Of a DNA stretch of 64,000 nt, positions 1 to 10,902 are shown in pieces (position 1 is the first letter of the stretch; each line of letters begins with the position of its first letter). Source of the stretch: Fratercula arctica (lineage: Eukaryota; Chordata; Aves; Charadriiformes; Alcidae); contig CANTUZ010000005.1 of assembly GCA_947846985.1 (NCBI GenBank), forward strand, positions 7,578,501 to 7,642,500. Direction: 5' to 3'. Both the position numbers and the translations under genes were made by a program. A model generated the notes under the pieces. That model ran no database searches and was not told where the DNA came from. It saw only the letters and a list, made by a program, of their open reading frames with translations.

Positions 1-1760
1 TCCTAAGACAAGGAGTTGCCAATGTAAAGAAAATCCAATTAGAAAGACAACATTTTCCCTATGGTTTTGGTCAGTGAATGGGGGTTTCATTTTAATTGTA
101 GGAGTTCCTAAGAAAATAAATGTTACTGAAGTGAGTCACAGCTGAGATAAAGATGTTAGTACCCTCCTGTTGAATATTCTTGTTGACTGTCTTGTTTGTG
201 GAATCTTGTTAGTCAGGGGTTTCAGCAATAGTATTTCCATTTATCTTTGAATCTTCTTTTATTGTCTTAGAGCTTGTTTCTGTGAAGTCCCTGTAGTAGT
301 TCTGTCTTTGAAGTACAATGTACAAATTAGTTTTTACTGATCTACCTCACTTCTCAATGAAAAGTCTGTTGCAGTAAATCCACACGCAAGTAATTTCCTC
401 TTTAAGTTCACTGTATTGACTAAACTACATTTTAGTCTTCTCAGTCCACTGGTGTCCTTTATGTGTACTTGACCAGTGTTTCTGCAGTTGTCTGGGTGGC
501 TTCAGTTTTCTCTGTTCGCTTGAAGTTTAAGGATAGCGAAGAACCAAGCATATTTTCAGAATTAATGTCTTTGGACATCCAGAAGCATGTTTTCCCAATT
601 TTCACCCTACTTTTTCCTATTTTTTCCTTTGTAGTAGTCACTTGCCTTTTGACTAGAGATGTGGATCTCTTCCACGTCATACAGCTATAGTGATACGAAA
701 AAGAATTTCATTGGCAGCGTGTTGTAGTATGAATGCCAGAGGATGAAACTTCGAATTTTTAGTTATGGGAGTCTTATAACAAAGGTTCTTATAGGTTGCA
801 AAGCTCTAGGAAACTATTTTGATAGTGTTCCAGCACAGACAGTGCACTTGTATGTATAATGTTTAAACTTCAACTAGAACAAAAAGAAATATTATACTCT
901 ACTCAGATTTTATGGAGAAGCCTGGAATCTGATGGCATCTATCTTGAGATAGCTGGGACTCCTTGCGAAGGTATCAACTTTGATTCTTCATTAAGTTATT
1001 CAGATTATTTTTACTATCCAGCTTTCATTGAAGGGGGTATCCTCTTTGTCTTGGAAATAATGTATGATACCTAGCTTCTAGGAAGAGACAGGCATTTCTT
1101 AAAAACAGCCAGCTTTGCCATGAGCATTCAGTCTTTCAGGTATACGTTGTATTGTTCTCAAGATAGCTACTATTTTCATGTATCCAAATGTCAAATGATT
1201 CTTTTTCAGCTGAGACAGGGTATGAGCATGGCCTTCCAAAATAACAAGAGGAAGCATAAGACGTTGCTGACAGTCAAACATTGGTCTTTCGTCACTGAAG
1301 TGCTGCTTGAGCTCGCCAATTAGTTTGAAGGCAGTAGACCTTCACTTCCTGAAGTTCTGTTGCCGCTGTTGGATGTTGTTGATCTGGAGCATAGTTGTTT
1401 CCTTCCTCTTCTGTAGAGCTAGTTAGTCAAGCAATAAGTGGCGCTCGAAGCTGAGGTAGACTGCTGGTGTGCAAAAGCAGAGTCTATTGTTCTGAAATTG
1501 TTGTTTTAGTTTCTTTATATCCTTGTCCATATGTCAGTATTCCTTTTCTTTTTCTGCCTTATACTGAGTGTTAAGCTCTTAAGGACAAAAATAACCTTTC
1601 TCTGTACAGCACCCTGCAGAGTGGACTTCTGTTTTCTGAGAAGGGTTTCCAAGTATCGTGGTATATAAATAGTTTTGTGGCAATGATGGTGACCAGTGTA
1701 CTTACCGTAGTACTTCCAAAGCCATCTGCAAATAATTTATAACTGGAACAACCCATTTAC
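1..1760 (-). pseudogene. possible decayed retrocopy of an unidentified protein-coding gene
   Basis: The minus strand reads as lysine-, glutamine-, serine- and threonine-rich protein-like segments that change frame and are broken by stops. Going down in coordinate: about 1560-1400 has a stretch containing KAEKEKEY, a stop, then DKDIKKLKQQF. About 1320-1099 is open for 60 codons or more, with GELKQHFSDER upstream of MFDCQQRL. 680-459 is open for 73 codons and is rich in K, S and T. About 250-190 reads NGNTIAETPD followed by a stop, which looks like a C-terminus. The style resembles a coiled-coil protein with a Ser/Thr-rich tail. No splice signals separate the blocks, which would suit a processed copy. 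I compared it mentally with kinesins and kinetochore proteins and found no match, so the parent is unknown. Chance composition or unrelated intron DNA is a real alternative. Confidence 0.22.
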
Positions 1761-3570
1761 ACTAAAGGATCTCAAAATGGAAGTTTTCTGCAGGGTGTCC
1801 AAGATAAACAGGAATTGAAAAGGGACATGGAAAAATTAATTCTGAGTTCTGAAGTTGTATGAGGTATTTTGCAGGATGCAACCAAAATTCCAAGTTTGGC
1901 ATGGAATATTAATTATATCATGAGATAAATGCTGAAATACCTCTTTTGGAAAAGCACAACGCTCCATGGACATAGTAACTTTTTTTATCATTTTAGCCTA
2001 TTTACCACTGGACTGTAAAACGAAAGTAGGTGACACAAAGAAGTGATTTATATAGTGTTCTTTATTTTAGAAACAACTATATGTTTTTGTTTTGTGGGAA
2101 GCATGCAGAAAATATCTTTCAATATGCAAATTGTATGGTTAATTTTTCTGTGGCAGCAGTGATGTACCTTAGAAAAGCAGCACAGTGGTTTATATGGTTA
2201 TTGATAAAGATAAGCTGTTGTAAAACAGGAAGAAAGATACTGGAACTTGCAAGAGGCAATAAATTAATATAGAGAAATTACGAAAATATTCTGGGAATTA
2301 CAGAACACACTTTTTTCATGATACTTTAGTGTTACTGATGTGTGTTGAGAATTATTTCAGCTGATCACGTAGTTCCTGTGTACCCTCTCAGTCACTCTTG
2401 TCTTGCCTGATTTCCTGGTTGTGTATATTGTGAGTTTATGAAAGAGACCAGCCAGATTTCAGATCACAGCTGTGCAGGGAGATACGGAATAAAATGCGCG
2501 TGGAGTGCGTAGGTATGCAAAGTGTATTAATTTTCTCTGGTGTGTAATAGGAAACTTGTTAAATGGAATCTCATCAGATAGAGAGCACTGTTGAAAATGT
2601 TTGGCTGAAATCGTACTTTAAAGAGGATTTTTTGGTGAAATTAGCATTTGAAGGTAGTGCATGAAAATGGAAAACGTTTTCAAAATATTTTCAAAGAAGT
2701 TGCAATTAGGATGTGCACAAGGTAGTCCATCAAATATCTATTGTTATATAAATTAATAATATTATGTGTTTTTTATGATAGTAGCGTCTACATGGAGATT
2801 TGGAAGACCAGACCCCATTTGCTTAAGTTCCTTAACTTAAACCAATTGTTCTCTGCTGTGACAAGCAGTCTAAATAGAAAAGTAACAAGGTAGGAGTATT
2901 ATTTAACAGTGTGGTGCCAGCAAATGTCATACAAGTTCTACAGTATCTGCATCTGGGTGAGTTCTATCACGAGATGAGAGAGGAGAGAAGGGGACGGGGA
3001 AGAAAACAAGACAGGAGATGGAGTTCATGAACAGCTTGTCAGCTGAGGGGGCGGAGAAAGTGCAGTCATGCTCTTTAATTATGTGAAGTTTTGTGCTTTG
3101 CTGTCTTCAGTAGTGAGCCCCCAAAAAAATACAGGGGTCATAAATTCCTTAATGACAGACAAATTAAAATACATATGATTTATTTGAAAGCACCACACAA
3201 CTGTTCTCAGTTTTGAAGCTGGTGTTGCTGTGCGATTAGGCTGTGGTACCAGGAAATGAAAAACATTCATGTGTTGGATCTGAATGGTGGCAGGATAGGG
3301 ATGAGGCATGGTGAAGAGGTCCCTTCAGGTTTTACTTTTTTTATACTTGAAGATTTTGCTCTTCAGAGAGAAAGTAACTAAAAAACTTGGCTGTGGGGGA
3401 AGAACGAGTTGATGGCTACAGCTGCACAGGGAAGAGTCTTTTGGTTGTAATTCTTGGACATCCGCCCAACCACCTCTTCTTCCCACCTGCAGCATGGCTC
3501 TCAGCAGGCATATCTAAATGGTATCACCAGCAACAACAAGAAGACAGCTCTCACCAACTTTGTTCTGCGT

Positions 3571-3594
3571 CTTTCTCTATTGCAGTAGAGAAAG
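3571..3594. repeat. inverted repeat, 9-bp arms with 6-nt loop
   Basis: CTTTCTCTA and its exact reverse complement TAGAGAAAG flank a TTGCAG loop. The loop end with its pyrimidine-rich left arm also resembles a splice acceptor (TCTTTCTCTATTGCAG). It lies inside an 88-codon open frame (3387-3653) that I do not regard as a gene. No function is assigned. Confidence 0.5.
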
Positions 3595-6500
3595 GGAAGC
3601 CTGCAGCTGCTATCTCCAAAGAGACCAGCAAGGGATCTCGTTCTGCCTACTGAGAACAACTCCACAGATGCGACAGATTTCATTTTATTGTAATACTGGG
3701 TTAGCTTGCTGTTATCACTCTATCGCATAACAAATGATAGTGCTTCAGGAGACTGTTTAAGATGCTGTGTTATAATAAAGCAAGATTCAGTACTTTCGGG
3801 TGACTCAGCTTGTAATGACGCTGTATATGCTCTCCTTTTCTGTTGTGACAGCATTAGTCTTTGCACCTCTTGGGGAAAACTAATAAAATTCACCAGAAAG
3901 TAATCTAAGCCCTTTAAATTTTAACTTGAGTGAGCCTGTGATCCCAGAAAGGGTGATAATTAATATATGTAGCTACTCATTTCCTCCCCATCTAGTACTG
4001 TGTGTCTTATTTAGTCAGCCTTTTGGCTAAGCTTTCTTATTAAATATTTGAATTTTAGTTTGCAAACAGGAATACAGAATTTTTCTACCACACAAAATAT
4101 TACTAGGGGTTTAAAAATCACAACTTGAGTATGGGGAATATCTGCAGGTTTTTTTCCTTACTTTCTTGCCTTTCTGTTAAAGGTAATCCTGTTTTGAGTA
4201 GCTTTACACAGGCTTGTTCTGCATAAAGAGATAATCAAAAGGTTAAACTACCAAATCTGATGTTTATAATTAATGGGTATTGTAAGTCATCCCAAAGTAT
4301 ATTCTGATTTTTTTAAATTTTTTTTTAATTCTTCTCCTCCTCAGAGTTTCTGAACATATCATCTTAATTCCAGTGGTCGTTGCTGGTGCTCAGCACCTTG
4401 GGAAAATACGTTTTTAATTGTGTTCTAAACACTGAGATCAACTAATATTGTTTCATAAAATGTTGTGTTATCTAATGTCAAATTGCTGTAGGCACCTGGG
4501 AGCCAGGACTTACCAAAACCATGCAGATGGCTTTTTTGGGTTGGCTAACCATAAATATTAAAGAATGGATTAGATTTTCAGTTGAGCCTTTGTAAAATTT
4601 TTATTACATCTTAAATATCTCCTCAGTTATAATTGAGGAAAGAAGTTTCTTCTGAGGTAGCTGAGGAAATCACCACTGCCTTTCTATGTCTAGTGATTAG
4701 CTGAAGTCATTCAGACATTGAAATTTTAATTTCCTATGAAAATGTTAATAATGGCGTGCTTGAGTCATAATGTCATTAAATCTCATTCCAGACAACATTA
4801 CTCTTGGAAAATGAGTAGAGTAAATAATGCATACTCAAGCGAGGCCTGCTGGAGCTGCCTAAAAGCAGGTGACAAAGGCAGGTGGTGGTGGTTTTTGTTT
4901 GCTTCTCTTAGCTCTGATCTGCGAGGCAAGGGGGAGAGTGCTCAGCTGTGTTCTGTTGCATTGAAAACACTTGGTCCCAGTAATCTTTCTGGATGGTTTG
5001 CTCAGTTATGTGAAATGCGGGGTTTGGCTGGCAGGTTTCACACTATGCAAGGAATGCCCCTTGGCGTATGCTAGAGGGTCTGGGCCCTTTGCTTCTGGAC
5101 GTGCGAGGATTCGAGTGGCTTACCAGCCAATGGACTTTTGCCAGGCTTCTGTGAAGGACCTACAATTGATGACTGAAAAAGCCATGGTGTATTTTAAGAT
5201 AATTTGTAGGTGTTTACAGGTGGAGTATTCTGGTATGTTCTGTGGAATCAAGATCACAAATTAAGGTACGCAGTTTTAGGAAATAAGTGAAGAAGGCAAA
5301 ACAATAATAAAGAAGAGGTAAAATGCCTTTTTTCATGTTTTGATACAAGAAATGTTCATAAGGGAGTATCTTGCCTTATAAAATTGTTTTTTCATATTTA
5401 ACGGTAATCAGAAAATTGAACCCTTGTGAAGAAAATACATTTGAATTTAATTTTGAGGCTATTGAGTGATTATGATTGATGGGTGCTTCAAAATATCATA
5501 TTTATAACAGTCTTTTTTCCCCTCTGTGGAATGATGTAGAGATGGTTGACAGAGAATGCAAGTTACCAAAATGCTTGAATATGCAGTATACTAGTATAAT
5601 TTAGTAGCATCCTCTGTTAGTGTTCTGATGAGATGAACGTGAAAAATGGGTAAGAGTGGTTGCATTATGTTGAATAGACCAGTACTGGAAAATGATTTTT
5701 TTGTTGTACTTAATACATTATGTGAGAAAGTTGTTTTCCTACAAAATGCCAACTATTTATTTAGATTTCTTTTTGTAATGTAGATTGCTAGACTTGGGAG
5801 TGTAAACAACTTCTTTATCATTTCATATTCTCTCAGAAGTGCTTTTGGAAAATTACAGTCCAGTTATGTTCCACCTATCAGTCCTTATGTTTTTTAAATT
5901 ACGTGTGATAACTTTTTTACATAGATGAAAGGCATGTGCTGTATAGAACTTATAGGAGATATTTTTTGCTTGCAATAAAAATTCTTTTTTGCTGTGTACT
6001 TTATTTGCTTCTTTCTCTTCTCTCTAATGGATACCAGAAAAAAAAGGTTTGTATGGTGTAGTATGTTACCATTAGCAAAAAATATGGAACTGTAAGGTTT
6101 TTTTTTTTCAGTCATCTTTATTTTTTTTAGCAGGTGATGTCACAAGGCCTAAGACCTCTTAATCCCTTTAAAATATTTTCACTGACAAGTTGAGCTCTTG
6201 TATACTTGAGCAAGGTTTGGATGGGAATTGTGCCTCTACAGATCTGTGACTTAATCTGTACAATGTAGTGGCTCATACATTTAGTAGCAGTGTCATCAAC
6301 AGCACCTTGTTGGTAGTAAGTGCAGTGTTTTTGAAAGCTTGTTTGCCTTGCATGTGTTTTCAATGTTTTGAAGTTTACTGCAGGGCAACTTGGAATGACT
6401 GCTTTGCTCTACCACTCGACCACTTTTTGCTATAGGTGTTTTTATTTTCCAGAAGTTCTGTTTTTAATTCTTTTTTCATTGTTAATTAACTTCATAATAT

Positions 6501-7413
6501 AACATGGTAGTATTTTGTTCCTGATTGAAGTTGAGATGACATCAGACCGTATACTCAAATGGTAATTCATCTTTCATTTTTTGGAGTTTCTTATAGAAGG
6601 AACAGAATGCAAATGCAAATTGCAACTTTTTCAGAATGGGAGGTAGAGACTTCAGAGTATCTAGGTGTCTGTGTACAGTATGCGGTTCTCTAGATTTGTA
6701 ATAATATTTTCCCTTCTGTGGGACAATAGTTTTGAAACAATTACTAAAAATCAAAATAGATACTCTCTAGTTTAAAACCAGATATATCTGATTTACCTTA
6801 TGAAACTGAACATCTTTGCAAAATATTTTAAATTCTCATAAGAGAGAAGAAAGGTTATTAGTGTGCTAAAGACTAAATAATACTTCTTACTAAATTGCAG
6901 TGGTATAAAAATATCCTGATAAAAACGTGAAAATATCTTGGACTATCTTTGACCTCATTTTCTTAGTTCTAGGATAATTTTCCTTATTTGCATGTGAATA
7001 ACAGGAAAGTGTATGTTCTAATATTTTTTTCAGCTGTGACTTTGAGTGTGTACAGTTTCTTAATTTATTTAGAGAAATAGTAAAACCCTTCTAGCATTTC
7101 TCTAAAAGTAGATTTTTCTACTAACGAATCTTTATTGCGATCCCATGAGTAACCAACTTTTATAGCATGTCTCACTGTGCCAACGTTTCTTAACAATCTG
7201 TTTTATTTAAAATAATTTAAAAAGCCCTGCCTTTTGGCAGGCATATAAAACAAGTATGTGTTTTTAATTTTTGTATATTTAATGGGAATCAAAGACAAAG
7301 TCTTAGGTAATTGTGCAAAAATGAGTAAGGATTGTCCTTTTTACATGGTTGATCTATGTATGCATTAGGACTTAGTGATAGGTGCAATAAACAGATTTGG
7401 GATAAATAGGGAG

Positions 7414-7470
7414 GATGCAGGAGCCTTATCTCGAGCCAGGAGGCTCGAGATGCAGGAGCCACATCTCGAG
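7414..7470. repeat. 35-bp-spaced direct repeat containing a perfect XhoI-site hairpin
   Basis: A 22-bp unit beginning GATGCAGGAGCC and ending ATCTCGAG occurs at 7414-7435 and again at 7449-7470 with two mismatches. Between them, ATCTCGAGCC (7428-7437) and GGCTCGAGAT (7442-7451) form a perfect 10-bp inverted repeat around a 4-nt AGGA loop. CTCGAG therefore appears three times in about 45 bp, unusual in otherwise AT-rich DNA. It may be a local template-switch duplication. No coding role is seen. Confidence 0.8.
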
Positions 7471-10400
7471 TCAACCAAAGAAGCAACGCTTAGAACCGAG
7501 AAACATAATAATTAAAATGTATAGATATATGCTTTGGAATTAATCAGAGGTAGGTAGTTAGACTTTGCTTTTCAACATTAGTTTAAAGTCCTTGTTAAAT
7601 GGTTTTGAGAAGCTGCACATCATTCAGCTTATGTGAGGTATGTTCTTTCAACAGATGTCGCTTCTTGTAGCAGAGCAGTAAGTGCACCCCTGACAGAGCA
7701 GAAGAGGAGAAAGATTCATAGAAACTCTGTTTTCTCATGGATAATTCTTCTAATCTGCTAGTATTTTGATGACTGAAATGCTGACATGATGGAGAAAAAA
7801 ATGACCTCAAAGTGAAAATCCTTTTATGACTATTTTTGCTCTAGCAAAAAAATAGTTCTAGATTTCTAATAGTTCTAGAAACGTGACCTGATTAAACATT
7901 TTGTAAGTTTTGACAGATGCCATTCTCTAAAACTAGCAATATTGCTACTGTGAAGTCTGAAGTGAATGTACATAGTATATATTTTGTTTGAGTAGAGGGG
8001 ATTTATCTTTTAATGAAGAATTTGGTAGATGGATAATTGTTCAGCAGGACTGAATGGAGACATCTTTGCTGGCCTTGAATTTGTAAGTAGTTATCTAGGG
8101 AAGGTATAAAAATGACAAAGTGACCTTGGGAAATGGTATCCTATTGAAAAGCCCTTAGCAGAATGTAAACCACTTATTTCTGAAGCAGTAAACTCTTACT
8201 TGGCCACAACTAGTGCTTAATTAGTTATGTGGGGTTTTTTTACTCAATATTATAGTACTTTTATCTTCTTTAGAGAGCTTTCTAGTATACACATATTTTA
8301 TAACACTGATAGGGTTCCTTCGTATTGCATAGATCATTTGGGATAATGTCCAAGATGTGATTCATTGTAATGTTTTACGTAGTTGTAAAATATTTGCAGA
8401 CTCATCTGGATTATTTTACCATGGTGAGATGATCTGGTTGGATTTCACTTGTTGGAGAATTTTGCAGACACTGTCATATAATGAAGCTCTGCTCTACTTC
8501 TTTAATTACTTCTTTGTGAGACATGAACATTTTTTGTAAAAATTTGGTTTATGAATGTCTTCAGACGTTTTGAGCATGGCTTAGAATAGGTTAAATGGTT
8601 ATTCACTACAGACAGTTTTGATCTGGTATAATAAAACGCTGAAGAAACATGAAATACACTAGATTTCTATAGCAACAATATTTAACAACTTGCTTGGCCT
8701 ATAGAAAGAGAAGTAACGCTTAAGATGACTTACTGCATTTTTTTTTTATTTCTGTAGTTGGTATACTGGAAGCATTAATAAGTATGATCTTTTTTCCAGT
8801 AAATGTGTAAAAAATACTTTTTTTTCTTTTAAACTCAAGACTATGTACATCTGCTGGTCTAACCATTGGTGTATGGTTAAACAGGTATTGTTTGTATAGA
8901 TACAGACATAAAAAAAGTTGCATTATACAGTGGTCTGTATTTTGTATCCAGTCTTAACTCTGCCAAGAGAAAGGAAGTTGACTGCAGCATCATATAAGTA
9001 TTACAAAATGCTAAAATAAATACATGAAAAATGGATCTTGGCATGATAGATATCATTTATGTCATCTGTTTTCCAGTTGGTAGGGTTTTAATAATGCAGT
9101 AGAAGATAACTGAATTGTTTAATTGTCACTTAAAATTGTGGCATTGAAAGGTTTCTCAGATAGCATCAATTGTTTCTGATCAATCACATCAATTTTGTGA
9201 GCTTCCTTTGGAAAATGTTTTTAGATTAAATTTAAAAAGAATACATTTTAAAACATATTTGCATTTAAAAATTATATTTTAAAAAATTGGATTTAAAAAA
9301 ACCACATTCTTTTAGCACAATATAAGGTTCATCTGCATTAGCATTTCAGTTCTTGAGTGAAGAATCTGCTTTTGAGAGAATGTATTGATTGTCCCTGCTT
9401 GAAGCAGATGGTTCACACTGCAGTGCACGAACTGGATTTCCTCAGACTGAGCCAGGAGATGGATTCTGAGAGTGCACCTCATACTCCAACTGTTAATAAA
9501 TATTCAACCTGAAGAACCAAAGTAGAAATGGTCTGAAGTAAATGTTGCTGGCACACATGTAGGGTCTCACAAAATGGTTGTTCTGCCCTTTAAGAATCTT
9601 CTTCCACTGGCCTGCTAAGGTAGGCATAGCTAGAGAGTGGGTGAATAAGCTATTTATTTTGTTTTGTTCTTGTACATGGACACATCTTATATGCTGTTAA
9701 CTATTCAAACTCTACTTTGAATTCAAGATTTTTGTCTCTTCAGGTATATCCCTACAACATTGGAGTTCTTCACATGTTATCTTCATAGATAAATTCCTTC
9801 ATTCAAATTCATTACATGGAATTTCTCTTTACAGCTGTCCTATAAGGTAGCACAGCTATATTACTTCTGCTTTGCAGAACTTAGAGGCATCGATACCAAA
9901 ATTATGCTTTGGGTGCCCAAGCAGAAATGCCACTTTTCTTGATTTTTTGAAGAGGTTAACGTTTTGAGTTAAACATTTGGTTTAAAGCTTTGAGACACAT
10001 TGGGGTGAAGATCCACTTGCAGGTGTTGAGGTCACAGCGTGTCTGGGAAGCAGATCTAGACCTCCTGAGTTTTATAGCCAGAAGAATGAGAATCAGTAGT
10101 GTGACCTAGCTGCTTGCTGTGGTGACTTCCTGAGAATCACACAAGAGCTGCGTGGCAGAGGTTCTGGTGTTCATCTGTCAGCTGAGTGCATTTCTTCATT
10201 GCTGTGTTGGACATTTGCAATTTCCAGTGTTGCTTCGCTGTTGAAAAGAAAACTCAAACTGAAGCAGTTGATTCATTCCTACAGGGTTTGCTGGAAGAGC
10301 CAGGCTGAACAGGTAAGCCACTGAAGGGGGCGAGTCCAGCTTCCCTGCTCCCCACACATCTCCGTCTCCCTACGCTCCTGTCCCTCCCTGTTCTGCACAT

Positions 10401-10574
10401 CGTTTAAACGCGTTAATACGGCAGGAGACAATACGGCTTTTTCTTCTGTATTAGTTTTCTGTGCCATGCTGATAAGTTAAATTGGCTTATGGAAGTACCT
10501 AGTAAGCACCAGTGCTGGGAGAAATGAACTAGAAGAAGGAAGACTTGCACATAACAATTGCACATTTTTCTTTG

Positions 10575-10587
10575 CCCCCCCCCCCCC
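10575..10587 (+). repeat. poly-C tract (C13)
   Basis: An uninterrupted run of 13 cytosines follows a T-rich stretch. Such runs are prone to length error in assemblies and in vivo. Confidence 0.9.
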
Positions 10588-10780
10588 AGTGCTTAACACA
10601 TTGTGGAACCATACCCTTAGTACCCATCTTTGGTATGTTGTCATTCTCTGACGGCTTTTTAAATCAGTAAAAATTAATGTTAAATACTGAGATTTGTAGG
10701 TCCTAGTGTAGGTTCTGGGGAAAACAGGCTTTGATTTAAGATTCTGCCTTAATTGCAACATTCGTGCTCATTTTATCATC

Positions 10781-10902
10781 AAGGCCAAACTGGATGGGGC
10801 TCTGAGCAACCTGGTCTAGTGGAAGGTGTCCCTGCCCACGGCAGGGGGTTGGAACTAGATGATCTTTAAGGTCCCTTCCAACTATAACCATTCTATGATT
10901 TT
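10781..10902 (+). mobile_element. CR1 LINE 3' end, severely 5'-truncated
   Basis: The sequence from AAGGCCAAACTGGATGGGGC through TTGGAACTAGATGATCTTTA to the terminal ACCATTCTATGATTTTA matches the 3' untranslated end of avian CR1 retrotransposons. Only about 120 bp remain, the usual result of incomplete target-primed reverse transcription. It differs at several places from the copy at 50.5 kb, so it is an independent and probably older insertion. It lies in the sense orientation relative to the METTL15 exon. Confidence 0.93.

Larger units (their letters stand above)
1761..10574. other. non-coding, probably METTL15 intron; no gene recognised
   Basis: All open frames here are short (under about 90 codons) and have no recognisable domain. 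What can be seen is AT-rich unique sequence with scattered homopolymer runs, a purine-rich patch near 2975-3060, an A/T-rich low-complexity stretch at about 9222-9302, and two small inverted repeats described separately (3571-3594 and 7414-7470). No CpG-rich promoter-like segment is visible, which suggests the METTL15 promoter is not here. The intron assignment is an inference from the exon at 37.6 kb. Confidence 0.5.

Noticed and set aside
1..1760. Interpretation of the left-edge sequence as exons of KIF18A, the usual neighbour of METTL15
   Set aside because: The fragments do not match KIF18A as I know it, no splice sites flank them, and the frames are broken.
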